This document shows positions 22,866 to 33,013 of a stretch of 64,000 bases of DNA, piece by piece. The notes beneath the pieces are model-generated. The model saw only the letters and a program-made list of their open reading frames with translations. It was not told where the DNA came from and ran no database searches. Source of the DNA: Paramyrothecium sp. XJ0827 (Eukaryota; Ascomycota; Sordariomycetes; Hypocreales; Stachybotryaceae). Position 1 is the first letter of the stretch, and each line of letters opens with the position of its first letter. The translations under genes were made by a program, and so were the position numbers. The stretch covers positions 2,542,001 to 2,606,000 of the forward strand of contig JAJFPB010000005.1 in assembly GCA_020881915.1 (NCBI GenBank). Reading direction: 5' to 3'.

Positions 22866-25136
22866 ATGAGTCGCAAAGCTGTTCCCAAGGTTGTTGTGGG
22901 GATTGACTTTGGAACGACGTCAGTGAAGCTTCACCTCCATACCCTTGGTGATATACTAACATGCATGCAAGCTATTCTGGAGTGGCCTTTGCCATTTCGA
23001 CCAATCCCAAGGACATTGAGACCGTCATGAACTGGATATCGAGTGGGCCGAACAACAATGATAAAGCAAAGGCTCCTAGTGCCATCCAGTATCACGAATC
23101 TCCCCAGAAGCCAAGTTGGGGCTACGCAGTCCCAATAAGAGATGCTCGTACACTACAATGGTTCAAACTCTTGCTCATCGACGAGAAGGACCTTCAACCG
23201 AACCTACAGGCTTCCGCGCACATCCAGTCCGCTCGGGCCCAGCTTGCCAGCCTCAACAAGACAGCTGTTGAGGTCATTGCGGACTACTTGCGGGAGCTAT
23301 GGGCTCACAGTCTCGTCCTTATAACCCGCTCCATAGGGAAAGAAATCTACGAACATTTAAAGCTTGTTGTTTGTGTTACACTCCCCGCCATCTGGCCAGG
23401 ATATGCGAAGGGCAGAATGAAGGAAGCCATCATGCTAGCTGGGATACTTGATGAACGTAGGGCTGGTGAAACTGTCCTGAGGTTCATCAGTGAGCCAGAG
23501 GCAGCCGCTCTGGCCACCATGGAAGATTTGGCCAATCGGCCCAACATCAAGGTATGTTACTCCTGCGAGAATCTCGAAGTTCCTTTCGCTCAACATAATG
23601 ATAGCAAGGTGACAGTTTCATCGTGTGCGATGCCGGCGGTGGCACTGTCGTAGGTGGCATTCCGTTAAACGAACTTGGGCTTCCTAACTTGAGAGCCTAG
23701 GACATTATCACCTACACCATTAAGAAAGCCAACCCCCTGGTTGTAGAAGAAAGCATCCGTGGCGACGGTAAGCTGGATCTGTGAACGCTTGATTCAAATC
23801 GGTATCTGATCTCGGTATAGGAGCGCTTTGTGGTGCCATCTTTCTAGATGAAGCATTTCACAAACTCCTCAAGCAGAAGATTAGGCCAGACCTTTGGCAG
23901 AGGCTTGGAGATGAAGGCGTTGCTCGCCTCATAAACTATCACTGGGAGCACGGCATCAAAGCCGACTCTGCCTTGGACAAAAAGGAGCATCGCATTCCGC
24001 TTCCATTTACTGGAACCGCTGAGAACGACTTTGAGGTTCCAGAAATCGTCTTTGGAGGGTCTGTTCCCAGGTACCGACACTTTTGTTAGAGCTTCGTACG
24101 CTGATCAATCTTCAAGGTCGGACATTAGAAGCATTTTCCAGCCGATTATGCTACAGATCCAAGCCCTGGTGGACAACCAACTCAATGGTCTGAAGAAGAT
24201 CCGTAAGAGACAGCCCAAAGTAAGTGAAGGCTCGTCTCAGTTCTATCAGCCAAGGTCTGATAGAGAAAATAGTGCATCGTTCTCGTCGGAGGCTTTGGCA
24301 AATCCAACTATCTTTACGAATCCTTGGAGAAGTTTGTGCCTCATGGAATCGAGATTCTTCAAAGTCAAGGGGATAGGCCGTAAGTTCATCGTTTTTGACT
24401 TTCAACCAAACAAGTGACTGACGGTTTGGCAAGATGGAGTTCTATATGCCGCGGCGCCGTGATCAATGGCCTCACACGGGAGAATTCTGCTGCGTCTTTG
24501 GCCATTAAATCACGAGTTTCACGGGAAAGCTACGGCACGGTCCTCAACATTCTCCCTTGGAGTGCAATGGATCACGATCCCAAAGACAAAAGCTGGTGTC
24601 CAATCCAGCAAGAGTTTCTAGCAGTCGACCAAGTGCAGTGGTTCCTTCGAATGGTAAGCTATAAGTCAAACATCCCTTGACGTAAGCAAAACTAAGCAGC
24701 GATGCACCAGGACGAGGTGATTACCGAAGGAAAGCCAGTTTCTTACACCTTCTGGCAGGACTTCGAGAAGCACGAGGACGAGATCGTCACACAACTTGTC
24801 AAATGCACCGACAATAGTCCCCCTTCGCGATGCACTCCCTCGGTCCTCGACTTGTGCAAGATCAGGTGGTCCAAAGTCCCAGAGTTTGCATCTCTGCCCC
24901 TCTGGACGAACAAGCAAGGACAATCTTTCCGCCAGGTCTGCTACGATGTCAAGATGACGTATGATGGCGGATCACTTGACTTTGCGATCTACCACCAAGG
25001 AAAGCGGATGGCTTCGCAAAATGTCTCTGTCAGCTTTGACGAGGCAAGCGAGGCATCACAAGGCGGAAGCGGGTTGTTTGAAGGGAAGACGAACACCATG
25101 TCCCGTGGGGTGGGACTCTGGAGAAAGAGGAACTAG
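22866..25136 (+). CDS. Divergent Hsp70-like ATPase (HSPA12-type, mould family)
   Basis: Nine exons: 22866..22918, 22972..23551, 23605..23649, 23701..23767, 23821..24070, 24117..24219, 24273..24379, 24434..24653 and 24711..25136, 616 aa. All phases agree. The actin-like ATPase fold is intact: phosphate-1 loop VVGIDFGTTYSGVAF formed across intron 1, phosphate-2 loop FIVCDAGGGTVDIITY formed across introns 3 and the one before it, and the adenosine motif IVLVGGFGKSNYL. The C-terminal part is short and lacks the normal Hsp70 peptide-binding domain with EEVD or ER-retention tail. It is the pattern of the expanded HSPA12-like proteins of moulds, some linked to stress or heterokaryon-related functions. 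The role of this copy is unknown. Confidence 0.85.
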
Positions 25137-26492
25137 AGGAAGCTTCCTGGTATGGAAGCACTCTGCTTTACACGTTCATCGTCAGGATGGCTTTACCAAA
25201 CACGGGTTGGAGATGAAGGTGGCGGTGAAGCCTATTGGTGCTCAAAATTCTTGAAGTGGCCGATGGTTGGCCGGAGTTTCCTGATTACTGAATAGGCATA
25301 TCTTGGGCTTTGCGCGATGGTGGTTCAGTTGGCCATGCAATTTTAGCTGGGGCAGAAGCTAAGTTCTAGGACGTTGGAGCTTATGCTCCTGGAGACGGTA
25401 GCTGTGAGATAGCTCGCGTTTGCTCCCACAAAGTGGACTGAAATCAGATAGAGAAAAGGCAACTTATGAAGCATCTGCGATATGTGAAAAAATGGCGGCT
25501 CATCCCCCTCGTAAGCTAGGCGCGGTCAGCCACCGTGAGTCCCGTCTCCCCGATCGAGTGTTGAGCCGCACATGGTTTGGATGTTAGCGAAATGAGTTTC
25601 TGTAGTTGGTTGAGTTGAAGTTGGGTGAAAGTCTTGGCCAGGTGCAGCTGATTGGTTGTCCATTTTTAGATTGGCTAAGGCAGGCGTCACCGCCACCCCA
25701 CACCCCCTGCATTCCAGCCCTTTCGGGGAAGGGATCCACACAATCCTCCTCCCCCCGAAGCAACCGTTTTATTTCCGTTCACGATGCAGCGCCGTTGTCG
25801 AGAATGTTCCCCTGTCCGATTGCTCCAATCTCAAAATTAAACACTTTATATTCGATCTTGAATGAGCTCGGAGAAGGGCCATGCCATACCGTCATCCTTG
25901 ATAATACCGCTCAACCACTAATCCATTCATACATCCCTAGGAGACCTCTCATACCACGAGCCAAGGAACATGAAGCCCCATTCTCAGTTTCAGGCCACCC
26001 GCATGGCCTGCCGGCGCAGCGTTCTGGCAGAAACCAAGTAAAGGCTGCAGTGCTGCACAGCTGGTGCTTCCGACCCCGTGCGTCGTTTCCAGAAGCGTGG
26101 CTGTCCCAGGGTTCAGGCAAACGGACGGGCGGCTGCGGCGCCCTTGGCTCTCGTTTCAAGAGTCGCCCCGTCATCCTACTGGTAGAAGGGAATCTGACAT
26201 GTGGGGGATGCGCTCTCTGAAATCAGCAACGGCCGAGATGCGCACAGGGCCCAGGCAGTAAGGTTCTCCGTAGGTGGCTATGTGGAGAAGCACCCACGCA
26301 TCTGCAGCTCACAAAAATAGTGCTTTGACACGTTGTCCATGTCCATGTTGATGTTGATGTTGGTTTGCCGTGCACGGTAGACAGGTAGGCATGGCCGCCT
26401 TATAGGGACGGCTTCCGCTTACCTGGAGACGTACAATCGCATCGCGTCTTCCTCCAGCCCAACGATACCATTTCCTCCATTCCATCTCCATC
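25137..26492. other. Intergenic region, about 1.35 kb
   Basis: An open frame of 204 codons (25606..26220, +) exists but shows no recognisable domain and a random-looking composition. I treat the region as non-coding. It ends in the promoter of the four-TM gene. Confidence 0.4.
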
Positions 26493-27290
26493 ATGTTGAA
26501 GTTCAAAGTTGACTCCGACGTCGATTCGCCCTTCTGGCTGGGGAGGCTCATCCTGCATGGCATCACGACTCTCGTGACCCTCATAGCCATTATCACCTCC
26601 GTCTGCTTCATCGCGGCCGTGTCAATGACAAAGCTCTCAATTGCGCTTGGCATCGTGCTCGCCGCTGCCGTAAGCCTCCTTCACGCTTTTCCCATTGCTC
26701 CAGGACCATTTACTAACCAGCCCAGGCTGCCCTTGCCTTTTGCTATCATCTTCCGCATTTCATCTTCGTTTTGGTTGGAGCGGATCATAGAGGCCTCCAC
26801 CCGTACATCGTCCTCGTCTTCGACACATTCTTGTTCCTCGTCTTCACGTGCGTCACCATATATTATGGCGCCAGTGGTCTTTTCAGTCACGCCTTCAACG
26901 ATAAGGGCATCGACTTGTTCTCCGCCCGTTACTTTGCCCGTGGCTGCGTCTTGTCGGCTACTTTTCTGACGTAAGTTGCAACTTACATGAACCCAGCGTA
27001 TGGTCAACCAGTTGCTCAAACCTCCCAGTGTCGCCCATCTCATTCTTTCGGCGATTGGCGCCTACGACATCTTCTTCCTTCGCCGCACCCGCAAGCACCA
27101 GGTCTACGTTGTGACCGGCTACCAGTCGGCCAACGATCTTTCCAACGGTCTTGACCGCGAGTCCCGACCAACTTCGTACAACCTTGCTCCACCCGTGGCC
27201 CAGACCTACCGAGGCTACCATACAAGAGATCGGTCTCTCGATATTGATGAGACCCATGCGTTGCGCCACCAACCGGCCGATATTGTGTAA
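26493..27290 (+). CDS. Four-transmembrane (MARVEL-like) membrane protein
   Basis: Exons are 26493..26669, 26726..26970 and 27029..27290, 227 aa. Four hydrophobic segments lie at about residues 19-43, 47-72, 83-105 and 130-155, with a polar cytoplasmic-type tail of about 65 residues containing Tyr-rich stretches (HQVYVVTGYQSAND, SYNLAPPVAQTYRGY). The layout resembles fungal MARVEL-domain/tetraspan proteins of the plasma membrane. The second intron was set by its perfect GTAAGT donor and the CTCCCAG acceptor; the nearer ACCCAG would give a 26-nt intron and the wrong frame. The function is unknown. Confidence 0.7.
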
Positions 27291-28062
27291 TATGTGCATA
27301 TCAGCGTCAATTGCGATACCCAATTAGTTTTTTGAAACCTTATGATAAGGTTGTTGGTAAATGGATATAGCGGGAGTTCACGGATCTGCATGATGTCATT
27401 TGGTTTGAGACATCTGAGACGGCGTTTCTAGGTAGCGTCATGATTGTTTTGTTCTGGCCATTCCATTGAGACAGCGCATATAAAAAGATAATTGTTCCAC
27501 AATAATGAGGACATAAATTTACTCGTCAACTACTACCAGTCAAAGTCGCATCCCTTGTTCGTGCAAATCAATAAGTATTTAAAAAGCGTAGATTGCTTAT
27601 GAGCCAGATGATGAACCAAGCTTCTAAATTGCATCATATGTATGTGAACACCTCGAGCGCGAACTCTCCTGTTCGTCTATGTCTAAAATTGCTTCAATAA
27701 ACTTGAGCTCATGTCGCTTGTCGCTTGCTACAATTCATAATCATAATCCAAATTGGATGCCGTGCTCTTCGCACGGAAGGACCGCAGTCTGCGTTGTCTC
27801 AGAGTTGAGGGCTGAGCTCTCGCAGAAAATGACGCGAAGTCTCTTCTATCAAGCAGACAGTATAGACTTTCGCAGCAGGTCTTTCGATGATGGGGCCTCG
27901 GAGGTAACGATGTCGCATCCCATGCGACAGTCCGCGTCATGATTGCAGCGGATGCCAAGGGGCGACAGCCAATGGCCAACTTCATGTCGACACAGAGCAG
28001 AAGTGTCTGCGCTGAATTTGATGGTCCCCGAATGAAAAGTGTTCCTTTTGGCCCAAACTCAC
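27291..28062. other. Intergenic, convergent 3' ends
   Basis: About 770 bp between the four-TM gene and the PAQR receptor gene. A 166-codon minus-strand frame (27728..28228) overlaps the receptor's last exons out of frame and is a shadow. No other gene is seen. Confidence 0.5.
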
Positions 28063-29299
28063 TCAAATAATCGTTGTCAAGCAGCGCTGTTGGCCGTAGT
28101 TCCAGTCGAAAGCTGATAATATGCCCAAGAAGTGGCTTACCACGCCAGCAACTATGAACAGATGCATCAAAGAATCTGCGCTCAACGGTTAGAGGATCAC
28201 CAAAGGGAAGGAGAAATGGCGAACTCACGAGACCCTAGGTAGTCAAACTTTCCAGGGAAATAGCACTCAGGAAACTTGGTCTTGGGTGTCTCATGTCAGT
28301 TTACGGGTCCGAGATCACCGTCTTCTGCATTGACCAGTAGAGGACGCCAGGAAAACCTACTGCGAGTAGCACCACCCCGATAAGCATAAGAACGCCTTCG
28401 GCATAGTAGAAGTTGAGCCCGGACTGCTTCACCAGCTGTTCGTACGGAAAAACGGTGGCGGCGTGCAGGGTGGGGATGGCGGCGCCAAACCCCATGGCAA
28501 CCGAGGGCACGAGGCGGGTCATGATCCAATCCGCGGAGCCGTTGCGTTCGTTCATGGACGAGTAAATATTGAGAGCAGCCACGATGCCGAACTACACGCC
28601 AGAAAGCGAAAAACCTCCAGTTAACAAACCGCCACCAAATATGAAGAAACGGCCACAACGGCCTACGTGCAGCTACGGTTTTTTTAATACCATGCAAGAC
28701 AAGCACCCACTCACCAATGACAGATATGCCTTCTGCAGCGCCGGCTCGCAGTAGAAGCACATGTAGAGCTGCGGCACGAAGGAGCCAACTATGAGCAGGG
28801 TAATGCACGAGAAGTCGGCGCGGATCCAGAAGTCGGCCTGCTCGCGCGAGTGGCACAGCATGGTGTGGTACGTGGCCGAGACGCCGAAGCACAGGGCGCA
28901 CGCCGTCAGGTAGATGTAAAAGACGGCCTGGTCGGCCAGCGAGGCGTCCGGGTAGTGCTGCGAGAACCAGCGGCCGAAGACGAGGTTGAGGCCGAGGGCC
29001 GCCAGCCCCGGGATCAGGTGGGTGTAGATGTTGGCCGTCTGGTTGTGCAGGTAGAACCAGCTGCCGAAGCACGGCGTCACGGCGGCGGAGACGGGCCGGT
29101 AGCCAGAGAGGATGAAGGGGTTGCCGCCGTACCACTCCGGGACCTTGTCGATGGACAGCAGCAACTTGGCCGTCACCGTCGTGGCCGAGACCACATCCCG
29201 TTGCTCGTCGTGGTTCTTGTGCCGCAGCACCTCAACGTCGGCGTCTTTGACATGCGTCACCAGCGCATGGTTCATGGCGAAGGGCGTCTTGAGATCCAT
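28063..29299 (-). CDS. Adiponectin receptor / haemolysin III family membrane protein (PAQR, Izh-like)
   Basis: Exons are complement(28715..29299), (28361..28591), (28229..28280) and (28063..28175), 326 aa. Seven hydrophobic segments are present. Conserved PAQR features are NPFILSGYRPV, FGSWFYLHNQTANIYTHLIPG, the SATYHTMLCHS motif with its His, DFSCITLLIVGSFVPQLY, the late ECYFPGKFDYLGSHSLMHLFIVAGVVSHF with the SHxxMH-type metal site, and a short tail. A frame that ignores the last two introns stops at 28301 and would lose TM7 and the histidines. The GTAGGT donor, the ACTGAC branch, the CCCAAG acceptor and the split CAT (His) codon at the last junction all support the long form. Yeast homologues affect zinc and sterol homeostasis. 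TM1 starts after about 80 residues. Confidence 0.9.
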
Positions 29300-30487
29300 A
29301 TTGAGAAAAAGCGTCACCACCAGGAAAAGAGGTCCGGCTAGCAATACATGAACAGGTCGGATGTAGCGGACAGTTCAGTGAAGGAGAAGTGGTCCCCCCA
29401 GGATCAAAATCTGCTTCGGGCTAGGTATGTAAGTAAGTACGTGTGTTTGTGGTGAACGAGTAAGTCTTAGGAAACGTGAGGCATCAAGTGTGAAAGAAAG
29501 CACGCGAGCGAGACGAGGCCATAAATATGAGCAGAGGTTTGGTGAGCACGAGGACGACAGAAGAGTGCCCGAGAATCAGAATACGTCAGAGGAAGGGAAA
29601 CTAAAAACGAACTGCGACAATGCCGGCACCGAAGAGGGCCGGCGCCGTCGCCAAAAACGGGACGGCGCTTGGGAGAGAAAGCTTACCGACGAGGCATGTC
29701 GAGAGACACATGGCCCAGCGCGGCCCTCGCTGCGCTATCACGCTAAGAGAAGGTCATGTCGTCAGATGGCTCCCCCCCGCGCCATTTTCTCCTCCCGAGC
29801 GAAGCAGCGAAAAGTATGATAAAAGGCCAAGCGGGTAGGGCGGGGGCGGGCGGCGTCCATCGCTCTGCATCGGGGCAAACAAGAGGGGCAAGAGATCGTG
29901 TGGGCATCAAATCCACCCCGGACTCAGGACGCAAGGGCCCAAAGGGTCTCTCGGGAGGGGGAAGGGGGCATGGGGGCCCGTTCGCGATGCCGTCGTCACC
30001 GTTTCCTCCCTCGTCTTCGTCCTCGTGCTCGTGCCGCGGCCGGCGGACCCCAGGCGGCTCTGACGCCATAGTTTCTGCTTTCGGGCCATCACGTGCGGCG
30101 TAACGCAAGGTACCCGAACCCGGTTCCAGGAAGAATGCCATGTCATCTCAGTTTGCCCGTGTATGTCATTTCATTTTACTGTACTGTACGCAAATCTGGG
30201 CATCTATGGGTCATTCCTTCGCCTCCCTTCGCTTTCGGTTTTTTTCTACAGCCGCCCATGTTTCCTGAAAGGGAGTGGGACCGTAATGCTCGCATGCCTG
30301 CCTGCCTTAGACGCTTCAACTCCTCTGTTCGAGACTCCGTCCCCTCACCTCTCCGGCCCGCTCCTAGCTCAATGAAACACCATGTATGGTTTCAACGTCT
30401 TGTGAACCCCCACTGTGAAATAGCCCACCTCCACCTCTGCTGCAACTATCCCGGCTCTTTAAGCGCTCGCGTGAGGGGGTTGCGGCT
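29300..30487. other. Intergenic region, about 1.2 kb, GC-rich in part
   Basis: Promoter side of the PAQR gene and 3' side of the ERJ5-like gene. The stretch 29750-30110 is GC-rich, which produces long spurious open frames on both strands. No gene is supported. Confidence 0.45.
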
Positions 30488-31899
30488 TTATCGCTTCTTG
30501 TTCTTGCGCTTGTTTGACTTGCCCTGCTGAACGCCGCTTGCCTTGGCCTTGCTGAGAGAATCCGTGCTCTGGTCAAGCAGTTCGAAGTCCTCGCCCGCCG
30601 AGTCGCTGCTAGGCGTGGGCTGCTGGACGTCCGAGTCTTCGTACTCGAGCTCGTCATCCTGGTACTCCTCCTCAGGCTTGCTACCGAGGAATCGACCAAC
30701 GGTGGTGCGGAAGAGCCAGAAGGGTGCCTGTACGACAGCCGTATCCTTGAAAGTGGGCTGCGCAATCTCGTTGGGCTGCACCTTGTTAGTTTGGGGGCTA
30801 GCACAGAGAAGGCAGATTCGCCTGTGGGGGTGAAGGTGAAACTCACGTCAAGAAGAAACTCGTGCACGTTGCCCTCTCCATCCTCATCCTCCAGGTAGAC
30901 ATCGCCGAGCGAGTCAACGACGAGGATCTTTCCGTTCTCGGCAACGACTCTCTTGCGAGCGCCAGTAGGTCCAGCAGTCGCGCCAGATGGGGGTGTCGCG
31001 GTCTGAGACTGCACCTTGCGAGGCTTCTTGGAGCCGCTGCGGCTGCTGCCCTCGCGCTTCGACTCCTTCTCCTGCATGCGGCGCTGTCTACGGTTCATCG
31101 GCATGGGAGGCTCCGAGTCGTCACCTTCGGCAGGTTCAGCAGCCGGAGCCGGGGCAGGGGCAGGCTCGGCAATGGGAATGCCAAAGTTTCCACCCCAGGC
31201 CTTGTCGCGAGCAAACTTGACGTAGCGCTCCACGAACTCCCTCTGTCGCTTCCAGTTCATGTAGAGAATCAGGTAATGAATCGCTCCGCCACCAACCAGG
31301 AACAGGCCCGCCAGAACCGTACCGAGACCCGGGCGGTAGCGGTTGTAGTAGTAGTCCGTGCCCTTCCAGAGAGGGAAGCCGTTGGACAGGAAGTGGTCAT
31401 AACGCTCACGTCCCGGTCCGCGCAAGATGTTCGCAATGAGACCCAGGCGAGCCTGGCGGTCGGAGGCCTTCTTCACGGCAGCCTTGATCTCCGACTGCGA
31501 GGGTGGCTTGGCCGCAGCCTTCTTACCATCCTTGGAGCCCTTGGCGTGGTCCTTGCGAAGCTGTTGGGTCACTTTATCAGGATGCAACGATCGACTCTTC
31601 AGGCGGTACGCCTTGTTAATCTCGTCCTGCGAGGCGGAGTGCGCAATCCCAAGGATGTCGTAAAAGGTAGCCTCTGGGTTCGTCTCGTGGGCGGAGATCT
31701 CATCGCGGATCCGGAAAATCTCTCGATCTAGTCCCGTATCGTTAGAATAACCATTGATGCTTGGGCAGGGAGGCAATGTGTGCCATGCGATCAGGGCTGG
31801 GCGAACGGGGAAGCAACATAACGTACCTTCCTTGCTCCAAGCCGCGGTCAGCGGGCTCAGGCAGGCCAGTAGGCCAATGGAGAGATGCGCGAACTTCAT
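30488..31899 (-). CDS. ER membrane J-domain protein (ERJ5-like)
   Basis: Exons are complement(31827..31899), (30847..31727) and (30488..30781), 415 aa. A signal peptide (about residues 1-20, HLSIGLLACLSPLTAA) leads into a lumenal J-domain (TFYDILGIAHSASQDEINKAY, HPDK motif at about residue 72). A long linker and one hydrophobic segment follow (about residues 165-190, TVLAGLFLVGGGAIHYLILY). The cytosolic side is Ala/Pro/Glu-rich, then basic, and ends KRKNKKR. This order matches Erj5, a type I ER J-protein that supports BiP and ER folding. The first exon of 73 nt encodes the signal peptide alone. The ATG at 31899 is the first in frame. Confidence 0.88.
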
Positions 31900-32868
31900 G
31901 ATGGTGCTCTGGTGGTGTTCAAAGCGTGCTTGCAAACCACGTCCGGGTGGTTTCCCAGGAGCGCTTTGAGGCCAGGTGGTCTAAGGCGCCCGGAGAATAC
32001 TAAGGTAATCCCACTAAGGCCCAAGTCAAGTTCCCAAAGGGATAACCAGCGCGATCTGAAGTTCCCTGGGACGAACCTCAATGTCGAATTGTCGTGTCGG
32101 CAGCAAGGAGAAAAGTCGGCCGTGGAGGGACGAAAGAAATAACTTATCGTGGCCACTTTGTCGCAACCCGGGGTCCAAGTACCCTTGCGTTCCAGACAGA
32201 GAATATTTGGTCCAGGGGTTGCCGTATGCATGTACCTACCTACCATGCGCAATTGGGATTGGACTACCTGCCTGTGGTACCCATATTGCCAGAGCAAGGG
32301 GGGGAAATGGAGGGAGAAAGGCCCCGCTAGCCCTTTTTCTGCGGTCTAGAGCAAGCATCAGCACCTGGTTGCTCGCCACTGCAACGAAAAGACACATCGC
32401 TCAAAGGGGATGTAGGTGCCGACATCCTCTTTGACTCAACTTTGCGTGTAGCTCTGTGTCTCCTTTCCAAGCTTGACTGGTTTGAAATCAATAAAATCAA
32501 TGATGCGCATGCGGCTTTGGTCTGACTCGAATAGCCTCCCATCAACTCGTGTCATATCTAAACTGAATATGTTCTGTGCTAAAGTGGACGCCTCTGCCAA
32601 TCTTGGCGAAGGTGCTTTTAAACTTAAATGTGCGCTTTGTTAAAGAAAATAAGAAAAAGAATTATAAATTCCTTCATTAATTATAATATTGGGCAAGGAT
32701 TACGGGGTTGGTCGTAGGAAAAATACTGAGTTTTGTATTTAACAATCCACGATATTTTAAGAATAATAGAATAATAATAAATCAATCGGTTTATCAAGTT
32801 CGGGCTTTGATTAAAGGTAGATAAAGGGACAAGATGACGGGGAAAAAAAGGAAAAACAATCAACTCCC
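31900..32868. other. Intergenic, partly AT-rich block next to the tRNA
   Basis: The promoter of the ERJ5-like gene occupies the first part. From about 32550 to 32830 the sequence is strongly AT-rich with many TpA steps, unlike its surroundings. It resembles a mutated repeat relic, but no transposon feature could be recognised. Confidence 0.5.
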
Positions 32869-32876
32869 AAAAAAAA
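32869..32876 (-). terminator. RNA polymerase III terminator of the initiator tRNA gene
   Basis: Eight consecutive T on the minus strand, beginning 9 nt past the tRNA discriminator base. This is the usual position and strength of a Pol III terminator. Confidence 0.85.
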
Positions 32877-32932
32877 GATTTGTGCTAGCAATTGCACGTT
32901 TCGATCGTGCGACCTCCGGGTTATGAGCCCGG

Positions 32933-32988
32933 CTGATGAATGAATTAGCGTCATTGTTGTGGATCCAGAAGGATCGGTGATAACATAC
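32933..32988 (-). other. Ectopic intron-like insert in the initiator tRNA (GT-AG type)
   Basis: The 56 nt begin GTATGT, contain GACGCTAATTC, which includes a fungal branch-site-like GCTAAT 13-18 nt before the end, and finish ATTCATCAG. Exact removal restores G26 followed by C27. Inside, GATCC-TTCT-GGATC can form a 5-bp hairpin. Known nuclear tRNA introns of fungi sit one base 3' of the anticodon and are cut by the tRNA splicing endonuclease; this one has neither that position nor an obvious anticodon-intron pair. Confidence 0.8.
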
Positions 32989-32995
32989 CGCGCTT

Positions 32996-33006
32996 CCACT
33001 GCGCCA
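32996..33006 (-). promoter_or_regulatory. Internal Pol III box A of the initiator tRNA gene
   Basis: TGGCGCAGTGG covers tRNA positions 8-19 and fits the box A consensus. Box B is at 32897..32907. The insert widens the gap between the two boxes to about 88 bp, within the range tolerated by TFIIIC in intron-containing tRNA genes. Confidence 0.75.
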
Positions 33007-33013
33007 AATTGCT

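Larger units (their letters stand above)
32886..33013 (-). tRNA. Initiator tRNA-Met (CAT), interrupted by a 56-nt insert at position 26/27
   Basis: 5' part complement(32989..33013), 3' part complement(32886..32932). Joined, they give a 72-nt cloverleaf without a mismatch: acceptor AGCAATT/AATTGCT with discriminator A, D-stem GCGC/GCGC, anticodon stem CCGGG/CCCGG with loop CTCATAA, variable AGGTC, T-stem GCACG/CGTGC with loop ATCGAAA. Initiator hallmarks are all present: A1-U72 pair, A54 and A60 in the T-loop, and three G-C pairs at the base of the anticodon stem. Box A TGGCGCAGTGG (32996..33006) and box B (32897..32907) are intact, and a T8 terminator follows. The insert (32933..32988) lies between the D-arm and the anticodon stem, not at 37/38. 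It could be a functional gene needing unusual processing or a recently disrupted copy. Confidence 0.9.

Noticed and set aside
25606..26220. 204-codon plus-strand frame in the 25-26.5 kb spacer
   Set aside because: Composition is rich in Pro/Ser/Arg with no domain, and it has no supporting neighbour or intron pattern.
27728..28228. 166-codon minus-strand frame with FIRGPSNS, first read as a decayed AMP-binding enzyme
   Set aside because: Its upstream part is the last exon of the PAQR gene read in the wrong frame; the apparent motif is chance.
28296..29135. 279-codon minus-strand frame, Arg/Leu-rich, in another frame of the PAQR gene
   Set aside because: Out-of-frame reading of GC-rich receptor exons; crosses the real intron without need for it.
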